Shown: positions 41,945 through 49,853 of the stretch, piece by piece
Numbering within the stretch: position 1 is the first letter of the stretch
Layout of the letters: the number at the start of each line of letters is the position of its first letter
NCBI RefSeq assembly: GCF_024662235.1
Contig: NZ_CP096276.1
Location: 1-64,000, forward strand
DNA: 64,000 nt
Direction of reading: 5' to 3'
From: Pimelobacter simplex
Lineage (GTDB): Bacteria > Actinomycetota > Actinomycetes > Propionibacteriales > Nocardioidaceae
The notes under the pieces: generated by a model
What the model was told of the DNA's origin: nothing
The model's database searches: none
What the model saw: only the letters and a program-made list of their open reading frames with translations
Translations under genes and position numbers: made by a program

Positions 41945-42720
41945 GCGGGCGGGGCGAGGTGGTCGCGCAGCAGGACGGCGACCTCGTCCGGCGCCTCGTA
42001 GGGCGCCAGGTGGCCCACGCCGCCGAGCACCTCGAGCCGGCCGTCCGCGACGCCGTCGGCGATCTCGGCCAGCGCGGCGGGCGGGGTGGCGACGTCCTCG
42101 GCTCCGGCCACCGCGAGCAGCGGCACCTCGACCTCGGCCAGCCGGTCGCGCACGTCGAAGCCGCCGAGCGCCTCGCAGACCCGGGCGTAGCCCTCGGGAT
42201 CGACGGTGGCGAGATCGCCGAGCGCGGCGGCACGCCGCTCCTCGGGGATCGCGCTGCCGAACCAGCGCGCCGGTGACGACGCGACCATCGGCGCCATCCC
42301 CTCGGCCCGCACGAGCGCGGCCCGGTCGCGCCAGCCGTCCGGACCGCCGAAGGACGCGGCGCTGCACAGCACGGTGAGCGACGAGAGCCGGCCGGGGTGG
42401 TCCAGCGCGAGCCGGAGGCCGACCGCGCCCCCGACCGAGTCGCCCGCGTAGGCGAACGGAACGGCCTCCCCGACGGCCTCGCCGACCGCGGCGAGCACGG
42501 CCTCGGCGAGCACCGCCATCGAGAAGCCCGGCGTGAGCCGGTCGGCGGCGGGGCTGTGGCCGTGGCCGGGGAGGTCCCAGCCGAGGACGTTCCAGCCCTC
42601 CAGGCGGTGGGCGACCGCGCCCCAGAGCCGGTCGGTCGTCGTACCGAGCGAGGGACCGACGACGAGGAGCGGGCGGCCGGGGGTGCCGGCCAGGTGGCGC
42701 AGGGCGAGGCGGGGCGTCAC
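41881..42720 (-). CDS. pcaD: 3-oxoadipate enol-lactonase-like alpha/beta hydrolase
   Basis: 279 aa. Alpha/beta hydrolase fold: oxyanion region VVGPSLGTTTD, LGWDLPGHGHS, nucleophile elbow AGDSVGG (G-x-S-x-G), acid in AGAEDVATP and the catalytic His in LGGVGHLAPYEAP. The PLLVVGPSLG.. and DLPGHGHSP patterns are those of PcaD, which opens beta-ketoadipate enol-lactone. It lies 7 nt after catC in the cat operon, supporting the role. GTG 42720. The 3' end overlaps the arylsulfatase by 64 nt. There is no PcaC fusion. Confidence 0.85.
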   Translation of the reverse strand: MTPRLALRHLAGTPGRPLLVVGPSLGTTTDRLWGAVAHRLEGWNVLGWDLPGHGHSPAADRLTPGFSMAVLAEAVLAAVGEAVGEAVPFAYAGDSVGGAVGLRLALDHPGRLSSLTVLCSAASFGGPDGWRDRAALVRAEGMAPMVASSPARWFGSAIPEERRAAALGDLATVDPEGYARVCEALGGFDVRDRLAEVEVPLLAVAGAEDVATPPAALAEIADGVADGRLEVLGGVGHLAPYEAPDEVAVLLRDHLAPPAHSARSNADSRARAASRSASA

Positions 42721-42727
42721 GGCATCC

Positions 42728-43003
42728 TCAGATCGCCGACGGGTGCGTGGTCAGGGGAGTGACCTCGATCCGCATGTAGGGGAACAGTGGCAGGCTCGAC
42801 AGGATCTCGTGCAGCCGCGCGTTGGACTCCACGTCGAAGACGCTGATGTTGGCGTACTGCCCGACGATGCGCCACAGGTGCGCCCACTCGCCGGAGCGCT
42901 GGAGCTCCTGGGAGTACGCCTTCTCCCGCGCGAGCACGTCGTCCCGCTGGGCGGGGTCGAGGTCGCGCGGGAGGTCGACGTCCATCCGGACCTGGAACAG
43001 CAT
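42728..43003 (-). CDS. catC: Muconolactone delta-isomerase
   Basis: 91 aa. It matches CatC throughout: MLFQVRMDVDLPRDL at the start, EKAYSQELQRSGEWAHLWRI, YANISVFDVESNARLHEILSSLPLFPYM and a C-terminal VTPLTTHP. It isomerises muconolactone to beta-ketoadipate enol-lactone. The start ATG overlaps the catA stop by 1 nt (TGATG on the minus strand), so translation is coupled. Confidence 0.95.
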   Translation of the reverse strand: MLFQVRMDVDLPRDLDPAQRDDVLAREKAYSQELQRSGEWAHLWRIVGQYANISVFDVESNARLHEILSSLPLFPYMRIEVTPLTTHPSAI

Positions 43004-43860
43004 CAGGCGGGGTTCTCGGGGTCGAGCACGAAGCCGTAGTCGACGGTGACCGAGCCGTCGGCCTGGGCCTGCGGCGCCAGCATCAGCTCGGGCTTCACGG
43101 CCGAGGCGATGTCGTCGTCGTTGTGCTCGTCGCCGGGGAAGTAGAGCTGGGCGGTGAGCAGCTCGTGACCGGGCGCGGAGACCTTGACGTGCAGGTGGGC
43201 GGGACGCCACGCGTGCCATCCGGCGGCGGCGATGAGCTTGCCGCAGGAGCCGTCGGTCGGGATCTGGTACGGCGCGGGCTGGATCGTGTGGATCTCGAAG
43301 GCGCCGTCGGCACCGACCCGGAAGTTGCCGCGCAGGTTCCACTCGGCGATGCCGGGCGCGAACTGCGAGTAGAAGCCGTCGCTGTCGGCGTGCCACAGCT
43401 CGACGAGCGCGCCGTCGAGCGGCGTGCCGTCGGTCGAGGTGACCGTGCCCGTCCACACCAGCGGCGTGCCGGCCTCGCCCTCGCGCATCTCGATGGTGCC
43501 CTTCGCACCCTGCTCGGGCGCGCCGGGGACGTAGTACGGGCCCTCGATCGAGCCCTTGTTGCCCTCGCGGTGGGCGGTGTTGACGTCCTCGACGACGTGC
43601 TCGAGCCACACGTCGAGGAAGAGCGGCCACTCGCCGTCCTCGCCGACGCCGATCATCCACGCCTTGAGCGCGTTGAACTCGTCGTAGGTGACCTTCTCGT
43701 CGCGGACCGTCTGGTAGACGGCATCGAGCACGCGCCGGGCCAGGCGGTCGACTCGCTCGGGCGGGGTGTCCCTGACCGCCGCGTAGGGCGACTTGTCGGA
43801 GTGGAAGCGCTCGGTGGCGCTGGCGCCGGAAGCGGCGGCGGTGGCGACCTCGGTGGTCAT
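43003..43860 (-). CDS. catA: Catechol 1,2-dioxygenase (intradiol)
   Basis: 285 aa. Intradiol dioxygenase iron ligands are recognisable: Tyr in GPYYVPGAP, Tyr in GFYSQFAPG, and the H-x-H pair in RPAHLHVKV. The N-terminal helical dimerisation/lipid-binding domain covers about residues 20-110. It cleaves catechol to cis,cis-muconate. GAGAGGA precedes ATG 43860. It follows catB after 50 nt and overlaps catC by 1 nt. Confidence 0.96.
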   Translation of the reverse strand: MTTEVATAAASGASATERFHSDKSPYAAVRDTPPERVDRLARRVLDAVYQTVRDEKVTYDEFNALKAWMIGVGEDGEWPLFLDVWLEHVVEDVNTAHREGNKGSIEGPYYVPGAPEQGAKGTIEMREGEAGTPLVWTGTVTSTDGTPLDGALVELWHADSDGFYSQFAPGIAEWNLRGNFRVGADGAFEIHTIQPAPYQIPTDGSCGKLIAAAGWHAWRPAHLHVKVSAPGHELLTAQLYFPGDEHNDDDIASAVKPELMLAPQAQADGSVTVDYGFVLDPENPA

Positions 43861-43910
43861 GACGTGTCCTCTCGGGTTGGTTTCCTGCGGTGCTGCGGTG
43901 CTGCTGCGGC

Positions 43911-45014
43911 TCAGGAGTCGGTGCGGTAGCGGCGAAGCTTGTCTTCGTCGATGTCGACGCCGAGCCCGGCGCCGGGTCGGAGGGCGAGCTCGCCGTTCTC
44001 GATGCGGAGCGGCTCGGTGAGCAGGTCGTCGCTCATGTCGAGGAAGTTCGACAGCTCGCCGGCGTGCAGGGTGGTGCGCTGGTGCGCCGCCCCGAACGCC
44101 ACGGTGCAGATCGAGCCGAGCTGGCCGTCGATCTGGTTGCCCATGACCACCTCGAGGCCGAGTCCCTCGGCGAGGTGGAGCACCCGCTGCGAGCCGGAGA
44201 AGCCGGTGCGCGCGGTCTTGATCGAGAGAGCCGTCGCCGCGCCGCCGAGCACCTCGCGGGTGACCTCGGCGGGCGTCGTGGCGGACTCGTCGGCGATGAA
44301 GGGGACGTCGAGCTGCTGCACCAGCCAGCGCCGGCCCAGCACGTCGTCGGCCGGGCTGAGCTCCTCGGCGAAGGCCAGGTCCAGGTCGGCCATCTGGCGC
44401 ATCGCCCGCGCGGACTCCGAGGCCGTCCAGCCGCGGTTGCCGTCGACGTACAGGACGACGTCGGGGCCCAGACCCTCGCGCAGTGCCCGGACCACGGCCA
44501 CGTCGAGCGCCGCGGGACGCCGGCCGACCTTGACCTTGAACGTCGTGATGCCGTGGACGTCGCGCATCCGCTCGGCCTCGTCGACCATCGCCCCGGGCTG
44601 GTCGAAGCCGAGCATGTGCGAGACGCGCATCCGGTCGGTGTAGCCGCCTAGCAGCTCGGTCACGGTGAGCCCGAGGGTGCGGCCGAGCGCGTCCCACACC
44701 GCCATGTCGATCGCGGCCTTGGCGGTCGGGTTGCCGACCGTGCGGCCCAGCAGGGCCGCCATCTGCTCCCGGTCGGTCAGCGAGAGACCGACCAGCTGGG
44801 GGGCGAAGATCGTCTCGATCACCGCGATGATGCCGCGCTGCGTCTCGCCGTAGGTGAACGGCCGCGGCGGGGCCTCGGCGACACCGACGATCCCGTCGTC
44901 GGTGCGGACGCGGACCAGCACGTGGTCGGCGACGTGCACCTCGCCGCTGGCGAACTTCAGCGGCTTGACGTAGGGGATCCGGAACGGGATCGCCTCGATC
45001 GCGGTGATCTTCAC
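43911..45014 (-). CDS. catB: Muconate cycloisomerase
   Basis: 367 aa. Enolase-superfamily residues: TFKVKVG (catalytic K-x-K), metal ligands in YVDGNRGW, AEELSP and ADES, and K in LSIKTARTGG-like SIKTARTGF. It cycloisomerises cis,cis-muconate to muconolactone. GTG 45014 is 7 nt downstream of the catR stop, so the regulator and the structural genes are one operon. GAGGAC lies before the start. Confidence 0.93.
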   Translation of the reverse strand: MKITAIEAIPFRIPYVKPLKFASGEVHVADHVLVRVRTDDGIVGVAEAPPRPFTYGETQRGIIAVIETIFAPQLVGLSLTDREQMAALLGRTVGNPTAKAAIDMAVWDALGRTLGLTVTELLGGYTDRMRVSHMLGFDQPGAMVDEAERMRDVHGITTFKVKVGRRPAALDVAVVRALREGLGPDVVLYVDGNRGWTASESARAMRQMADLDLAFAEELSPADDVLGRRWLVQQLDVPFIADESATTPAEVTREVLGGAATALSIKTARTGFSGSQRVLHLAEGLGLEVVMGNQIDGQLGSICTVAFGAAHQRTTLHAGELSNFLDMSDDLLTEPLRIENGELALRPGAGLGVDIDEDKLRRYRTDS

Positions 45015-45021
45015 GGGGTCC

Positions 45022-45927
45022 TCAGCTCGTGGGGGAGGGGTGCGGGGAGAAGAAGCCGTCGCGGTCGAGGACGTCGAGCGCGCCGGTGACCAGCGCCGAC
45101 GGCTCTCCGGCCCGCCAGGCCAGGGAGAGGTCGATGCTCGCGGCCCCGGCGACGTCGCGGAACACGACGCCCTTGAGCTGCATGCTGCGCACCGACTCGG
45201 GGACGAGGGCGACGCCGAGGTGGGCCGCGACCAGGGCCAGCAGCGCGGCCGTGCCCGGCGCGCGGTGGGTGATGTTGGGGGAGAAGCCGGCCCGGCGGCA
45301 GCTGGAGAGCATCGCCTCGTTGACCGCCGAGCGGGTGTCGGCATAGGCCACGAACTCGTCGGCGGAGACGTCGACGACCTCGAGCGCCGGCTCGGGCACG
45401 AGCCGGTGGTCGGCCGGCAGGGCGAGCACGAGCGGCTCCTGCAGGAGCGTGCGGGTCTCGATGCCGGGCTCGGCGACCGGTCCGCGCAGCACGCCGAGGT
45501 CGAGCCGCCCGTCGAGCAGCCGTTCCACCTGGGCGGGGGTGAGCAGGTCGGCCTGCACCTCCAGGACGACGCCAGGCAGCGCCGCGCGGATCATCCGGGA
45601 GAGCCGGGCGAGCTGGGTGAACGCGCTGGTGCCGGTGAAGCCGACCCGGAGCAGCCCGCGGCTGCCCTCGGCGATGCTCCGGGCGCCCAGGACCGAGGCG
45701 TCGAGGTCGCCGAGGATCCGGCGCACCTCGCGGTGGAAGAACTCGCCGGCCGGGGTGAGCGCGACCTGGCGGGTGGTGCGCGCGAGGAGCAGCACGCCGA
45801 GCTCGGCCTCCAGCCGCCGGATCGCCTGGGAGAGGGCCGGCTGGGCCAGGTGGAGGCGCTCGGCGGCCTGGCCGAAGTGGCAGGTCTCGGCGACGGCGTC
45901 GAAGTAGCGCAGCTGCTTGAGGTCCAT
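45022..45927 (-). CDS. catR: LysR-family regulator of the cat operon (CatR-like)
   Basis: 301 aa. N-terminal LysR winged helix (LKQLRYFDAVAETCHFGQAAERLHLAQPALSQAIRRLE) and two-lobed periplasmic-binding-type effector domain from about residue 90. ATG 45927 has GAGGAGG 5 nt upstream; GTG 45933 is the longer alternative. Unlike classical divergent catR, it is the first gene of the catBACD operon and would be co-transcribed with its targets. Effector is probably muconate, by analogy with CatR/BenM. Confidence 0.85.
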   Translation of the reverse strand: MDLKQLRYFDAVAETCHFGQAAERLHLAQPALSQAIRRLEAELGVLLLARTTRQVALTPAGEFFHREVRRILGDLDASVLGARSIAEGSRGLLRVGFTGTSAFTQLARLSRMIRAALPGVVLEVQADLLTPAQVERLLDGRLDLGVLRGPVAEPGIETRTLLQEPLVLALPADHRLVPEPALEVVDVSADEFVAYADTRSAVNEAMLSSCRRAGFSPNITHRAPGTAALLALVAAHLGVALVPESVRSMQLKGVVFRDVAGAASIDLSLAWRAGEPSALVTGALDVLDRDGFFSPHPSPTS

Positions 45928-46025
45928 GCTCACCTCCTCGGGGGCGTCGAGCCGGTGTGGCGGTCGTCACGCGGCTGTTTCACGCTAGATCCGAGGGATC
46001 CAGAAACACAAAGACCAATAGTTCG

Positions 46026-46054
46026 CTGATTCATAACTCCAGATTATGAATCAG
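46026..46054. promoter_or_regulatory. 11-bp inverted repeat with LysR-box geometry upstream of catR
   Basis: CTGATTCATAA and TTATGAATCAG separated by CTCCAGA. The core ATAA-N7-TTAT has the T-N11-A geometry of LysR-type boxes. It lies about 100 bp upstream of the catR start and overlaps the stop codon of the second LysR gene. TAGCGT on the minus strand (45989-45984) is a plausible -10 downstream of it. It could also act as a terminator for the second LysR gene. Confidence 0.6.
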
Positions 46055-46947
46055 CGGCCCCTCCGCACCAGCTCGGTGAGCACCGCCAGCGTGCGGTGCA
46101 GGTGCGGCTCGGTGCGCTCGGCCCGGTGCGCCGCGGTGAGCTCGACCGAGCGGACGGGCCGCACGAGCGGGCGGTAGACGACCCCCGCGAGGGCCAGCGC
46201 CCCCACCGGCTCCGGTACGACGGCCGCGCCGAGCCCGCCCGCCACCAGCGTCACCAGCGTGGAGGTCTCGCCGACCTCGTGCCGGATCCGCGGCGCGACG
46301 CCGGCCTCGGCGAACAGGTCGCGCACGACGTCGTACATGACGGAGCGGCGGGCGGCCGCGTGCACGATCAGGTCGACGCCCGCGAGGTCGGCGACCCGGA
46401 CCTGCCGCTTGGCCGCGAGCCGGTGCCCGGCGGGCACCGCCACGACCAGCCGCTCCTCGCGCAGGCGGGTGACGGTCAGCCCGGCGTCGTCGTCGGTCGG
46501 GCGGAGCAGTGCGATGTCGATCGCGCCTGCGCGCAGCGCCTCGACCTGGTCGGCGACGAGCATCTCGCCGCGGAACGCGAAGTCGACGCCGGGCAGCTCC
46601 TCGGCCAGGCGCCGGGAGAGGTCCGGGAGCAGGCTGTACGTCGCCGATCCGACGCACCCGATCGCGAGCCGCCCGACGACGCCGGCCGCGACCCGCCGGG
46701 CCTCCTCGGCGGCGTCGTCGACCGAGCCGAGGATCGCCCGGGCCCGCTCGAGGTACGCCGTCCCGGCCTCGGTCAGGTCGACCCGGCGGGTGGTGCGCAC
46801 GAAGAGGTCCACGCCCAGCTCGGCCTCCAGGCGCCGGATCTGCTGGGAGAGCGGCGGTTGCGCCATGTGCAGCCGCTCGGCGGCACGACCGAAGTGCCGT
46901 TCCTCGGCGACGGTCACGAAGTAGCGTAGGTGGCGCAGGAGATCCAT
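46051..46947 (-). CDS. LysR-family regulator, likely of pcaF-pcaI-pcaJ
   Basis: 298 aa. LysR winged helix (HLRYFVTVAEERHFGRAAERLHMAQPPLSQQIRRLE) and effector domain (GRLAIGCVGSATYSLLPDLSRRL). ATG 46947. It is divergent from pcaF with a 72-bp spacer that holds two inverted repeats, so it probably controls the beta-ketoadipate cleavage genes. It is closely similar to CatR in its N-terminal part, suggesting an old duplication. Confidence 0.87.
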   Translation of the reverse strand: MDLLRHLRYFVTVAEERHFGRAAERLHMAQPPLSQQIRRLEAELGVDLFVRTTRRVDLTEAGTAYLERARAILGSVDDAAEEARRVAAGVVGRLAIGCVGSATYSLLPDLSRRLAEELPGVDFAFRGEMLVADQVEALRAGAIDIALLRPTDDDAGLTVTRLREERLVVAVPAGHRLAAKRQVRVADLAGVDLIVHAAARRSVMYDVVRDLFAEAGVAPRIRHEVGETSTLVTLVAGGLGAAVVPEPVGALALAGVVYRPLVRPVRSVELTAAHRAERTEPHLHRTLAVLTELVRRGR

Positions 46948-46966
46948 ATCTGAACTCGTCTCAGAT
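46948..46966. promoter_or_regulatory. ATCTGA-N7-TCAGAT inverted repeat in LysR/pcaF spacer
   Basis: A perfect 6-bp inverted repeat with a 7-nt spacer, starting immediately at the LysR start codon. It could be an autoregulatory LysR site. Confidence 0.5.
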
Positions 46967-46972
46967 GGGTCC

Positions 46973-46996
46973 GATATTGATACTTCACAATATCAA
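46973..46996. promoter_or_regulatory. AT-rich LysR-type site upstream of pcaF
   Basis: Two interleaved inverted repeats: GATATTG (46973-46979) with CAATATC (46988-46994), and TTGATA (46977-46982) with TATCAA (46991-46996). It ends 10 bp before the -10-like TAGCGT of pcaF, where a LysR activator would contact polymerase. Confidence 0.6.
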
Positions 46997-47006
46997 GGCG
47001 TCCCCC

Positions 47007-47012
47007 TAGCGT
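47007..47012 (+). promoter_or_regulatory. -10-like TAGCGT, 7 nt before pcaF GTG
   Basis: TAGCGT is followed by CGGGACC and then GTG 47020, with no ribosome site. This is the leaderless layout. Confidence 0.5.
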
Positions 47013-47019
47013 CGGGACC

Positions 47020-48204
47020 GTGAGCGCCTACGTCTACACCGCGGTCCGTACGCCGTTCGGCAGGTTCAACGGCGGCCTGGCCGACCTCCGTCCCGACGAC
47101 CTCGCCGCGGAGGTCGTCCGCGCCGCCCTGGCCCGGACGCCCGGCCTCGACCCGGCCGCGATCGGCGATGTCGTCTGGGGCAACGCCAACGGCGCCGGCG
47201 AGGACAACCGCAATGTCGGCCGGATGGCGGTCCTGCTGGCCGGTCTGCCCGTCAGCGTCCCCGCGACCACGGTCAACCGGCTCTGCGGATCCAGCCTGGA
47301 CGCCGTCCTCGTCGGCTCGCGCACGATCGAGACCGGCGACGCCGACGTCGTCCTGACCGGCGGCGTCGAGTCGATGACCCGGGCACCCTGGGTGCTGCCC
47401 AAGCCGTCGCGGGCGTTCCCCGCGGGCGACGTCACGGCCGTCTCGACCGCCCTCGGCTGGCGCCTGGTCAACCCGGCGATGCCGCCGGAGTGGACCGTCA
47501 GCCTGGGCGAGGCGAACGAGCAGCTGCAGGAGCGGTTCGGCATCTCCCGCGAGCGGCAGGACGCCTTCGCCGCCCGCTCGCACCAGCGGGCCCACCAGGC
47601 CTGGGAGGACGGCTTCTACGACGACCTCGTGGTGCCCGTCGCCGGGGTCGACCTGCCCCGGGACGAGAGCATCCGGGCCGGCAGCACGCCGGAGTCGCTG
47701 GCCGGCCTCAAGCCGGTCTTCCGCAAGGACGGCACCATCACCGCCGGCAACGCCTCGCCCCTGAGCGACGGCGCGTCCGCCGTCCTGCTCGGCTCGGCGG
47801 GTGCCGCGGACCTCATCGGCACCGACCCGGTCGCCCGCGTGGCGGGTCGCGGCGCCTCCGCGCTGGAGCCCCAGGCCTTCGGCTACGCCCCCGTCGAGGC
47901 CGCGAACCTGGCGCTCGCGCGGGCCGGCATCTCCTGGTCCGACGTCGGCGCGGTCGAGCTCAACGAGGCCTTCGCGGTGCAGTCCCTGGCCTGCGTCGAC
48001 GCCTGGAAGATCGACCCCGAGATCGTCAACACCCGCGGCGGCGCGATCGCCCTCGGTCACCCCCTCGGCGCGTCCGGCGGCCGCATCGTCGGGACGCTCG
48101 CCCAGGTGCTGCGCGAGCGCAACGAGCGCTGGGGCGTCGCGGCGATCTGCATCGGCGTCGGCCAGGGCCTCGCCGTCGTCCTCGAGAACGAGGGGGCCCG
48201 CTGA
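47020..48204 (+). CDS. pcaF: Beta-ketoadipyl-CoA thiolase
   Basis: 394 aa. Thiolase catalytic residues: nucleophile Cys in VNRLCGSSLDA, His in ALGHPLGASGGR and the second Cys in AAICIGVGQG. The N-terminal AVRTPFGRFNGGLA is typical of PcaF/PaaJ. It splits beta-ketoadipyl-CoA into succinyl-CoA and acetyl-CoA. The linkage to pcaI and pcaJ (1-nt overlap) gives the specific assignment over a general acetyl-CoA acetyltransferase. GTG start is likely leaderless. Confidence 0.92.
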   Translation: MSAYVYTAVRTPFGRFNGGLADLRPDDLAAEVVRAALARTPGLDPAAIGDVVWGNANGAGEDNRNVGRMAVLLAGLPVSVPATTVNRLCGSSLDAVLVGSRTIETGDADVVLTGGVESMTRAPWVLPKPSRAFPAGDVTAVSTALGWRLVNPAMPPEWTVSLGEANEQLQERFGISRERQDAFAARSHQRAHQAWEDGFYDDLVVPVAGVDLPRDESIRAGSTPESLAGLKPVFRKDGTITAGNASPLSDGASAVLLGSAGAADLIGTDPVARVAGRGASALEPQAFGYAPVEAANLALARAGISWSDVGAVELNEAFAVQSLACVDAWKIDPEIVNTRGGAIALGHPLGASGGRIVGTLAQVLRERNERWGVAAICIGVGQGLAVVLENEGAR

Positions 48205-48899
48205 TGGCGCGGACGTCGTTCCTCGACTCCGCGGACGAGGCCGTCGCCGGGATCGAGGACGGATCGACCGTCCTGGTGGGGGGATTCGGCCTCGCCGGCA
48301 TGCCCTTCGACCTCATCGACGCCCTCATCCGCCAGGGCGCGACGGACCTGACCATCGTGTCCAACAACGCCGGCAACGGCGAGGTCGGCCTCGCCGCGCT
48401 CCTCCAGGCCGGCCGGGTGCGCAAGGTCGTCTGCTCCTTCCCGCGCCAGGCCGACTCCTACGTCTTCGACGAGCTCTACCTCGCCGGCCGGATCGAGCTG
48501 GAGGTCGTCCCCCAGGGCAACCTCGCCGAGCGGATGCGCGCCGCCGGCGCGGGGATCGGCGCCTTCTACAGCCCCACCGGCGTCGGCACGCCGCTCGCCG
48601 AGGGCAAGGAGCTGCGCGAGATCGACGGGCGCCCGTACCTGCTGGAGCACCCCATCAAGGGCGACTACGCGCTGATCTCCGCGCACCGCGCCGACCGGCT
48701 CGGCAACCTCGTCTACCGCAAGACCGCCCGGAACTTCGGGCCGGTGATGGCCGCCGCAGCCACGACCACGATCGTCCAGGTGAGCGCCGTCGTACCGACG
48801 GGGGAGCTTGACCCCGAGGCCGTCGTCACCCCGTCCATCTACGTCGACCGTGTGGTCGCCGTCGAGGCCCGCCACTACACCGTCCAGGGAGCACGATGA
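48204..48899 (+). CDS. pcaI: 3-oxoadipate CoA-transferase subunit A
   Basis: 231 aa. The family I CoA-transferase alpha-subunit pattern is seen: STVLVGGFGLAGMPFDLIDAL, then TIVSNNAGNG, FYSPTGVGTPLAEGKE and DYALISAHRADRLGNLVYRKTARNFGP. With PcaJ it transfers CoA from succinyl-CoA to beta-ketoadipate. The ATG shares its A with the last base of the pcaF stop. Confidence 0.93.
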   Translation: MARTSFLDSADEAVAGIEDGSTVLVGGFGLAGMPFDLIDALIRQGATDLTIVSNNAGNGEVGLAALLQAGRVRKVVCSFPRQADSYVFDELYLAGRIELEVVPQGNLAERMRAAGAGIGAFYSPTGVGTPLAEGKELREIDGRPYLLEHPIKGDYALISAHRADRLGNLVYRKTARNFGPVMAAAATTTIVQVSAVVPTGELDPEAVVTPSIYVDRVVAVEARHYTVQGAR

Positions 48900-49558
48900 C
48901 CACCGCCGAGCACCTCGACCGCGGCCCCCTCTCGATGGACGAGCTCGCCGAGGTCATCGCCCGCGACATCCCCGAGGGCTCCTTCGTGAACCTCGGCATC
49001 GGCCAGCCCACCAAGATCGCCGACCACCTGCCCGCCGAGCGCGGCGTCGTCCTGCACACCGAGAACGGCATGCTCGGCATGGGCCCCGCGGCCCACGGCG
49101 ACGAGGTGGACGCGGACCTGACCAACGCCGGCAAGGTGCCGGTCACCGAGCTGCCGGGAGCGTCGTACTTCCACCACGCGGACTCGTTCGCGATGATGCG
49201 CGGCGGCCACCTCGACGTCTGCGTGCTCGGCGCCTACCAGGTCGCCGGCAACGGCGACCTCGCCAACTGGCACACCGGCAAGCCCGGCGCGATCCCCGCC
49301 GTGGGTGGCGCGATGGACCTCGCCATCGGCGCCAAGGACGTCCTCGTGATGATGTCGCTCTTCGGCAAGGACGGCTCGCCCAAGCTCGTCCCGGCCTGCA
49401 CCTATCCGCTCACCGGCGTGGGCTGCGTGAGCCGGGTCTACACCGACCACGGGGTGTTCGAGGTCGGCGGTGACGCGGTCGTCGTCCGGGAGACGTGGGG
49501 GATCAGCGTCGCGGACCTGCGCCGCCGGCTCGGCGTGCCGCTCGCGACCAGCGGCTGA
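48896..49558 (+). CDS. pcaJ: 3-oxoadipate CoA-transferase subunit B
   Basis: 220 aa. Beta-subunit features: GSFVNLGIGQPTKIADHL, the catalytic Glu in HTENGMLGMGP, RGGHLDVCVLGAYQV, GAMDLAIGAKDVLVMM. Start ATG overlaps pcaI by 4 nt (ATGA). Last gene of the pcaFIJ operon. No clear hairpin terminator is visible within 50 bp. Confidence 0.94.
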   Translation: MTTAEHLDRGPLSMDELAEVIARDIPEGSFVNLGIGQPTKIADHLPAERGVVLHTENGMLGMGPAAHGDEVDADLTNAGKVPVTELPGASYFHHADSFAMMRGGHLDVCVLGAYQVAGNGDLANWHTGKPGAIPAVGGAMDLAIGAKDVLVMMSLFGKDGSPKLVPACTYPLTGVGCVSRVYTDHGVFEVGGDAVVVRETWGISVADLRRRLGVPLATSG

Positions 49559-49641
49559 CCGGACGGTTTCCGGCACGGTCCCGAGGGGGGAGGGAGGGCC
49601 CGTGCCGCGCCGAGCGACGCGCGGCGGGCGCGGCGGGCGCG

Positions 49642-49782
49642 GCGGCCGACGACCTGGTCGCGACCGAGGCGTGGGCGGCCGAGATCGAGGCCGCTTTCGC
49701 GCCCCGGGCGCTCGGTGCGCCGGGGTGGGACTGGGCCGCGGTGGGCCTCGGCCAGCGGGACTGTCGGGCGCTGCGGGCCTGA
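49642..49782 (+). pseudogene. Possible 46-codon remnant of an unidentified gene
   Basis: In the 295-bp pcaJ-lon gap, one frame reads AADDLVATEAWAAEIEAAFA followed by a Trp-rich tail (GAPGWDWAAVGLGQRDCRAL) and TGA 49780-49782. The composition looks protein-like, but there is no good start codon with a ribosome site and the upstream part is Arg/Gly noise. It may be a decayed C-terminus or chance. The rest of the gap holds only the ClgR-type box. Confidence 0.2.
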
Positions 49783-49798
49783 GCGCAGGAGTTCCCCG

Positions 49799-49815
49799 GT
49801 TCGCCGTTGGCGAAC
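49799..49815. promoter_or_regulatory. ClgR-type box upstream of lon
   Basis: GTTCGC-CGTTG-GCGAAC is a perfect inverted repeat with a 5-nt spacer. It matches the known ClgR consensus of Streptomyces (GTTCGC-N5-GCG) and sits 38 bp before the lon start codon. Confidence 0.8.
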
Positions 49816-49853
49816 GCCGGAACACCGGGCCCCGGCAGCGCATTGATCGGTGC

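Noticed and set aside
46026..46054. Pure transcription terminator for the second LysR gene
   Set aside because: Possible, but the AT-rich arms, the T-N11-A geometry and the position upstream of catR fit an operator better.
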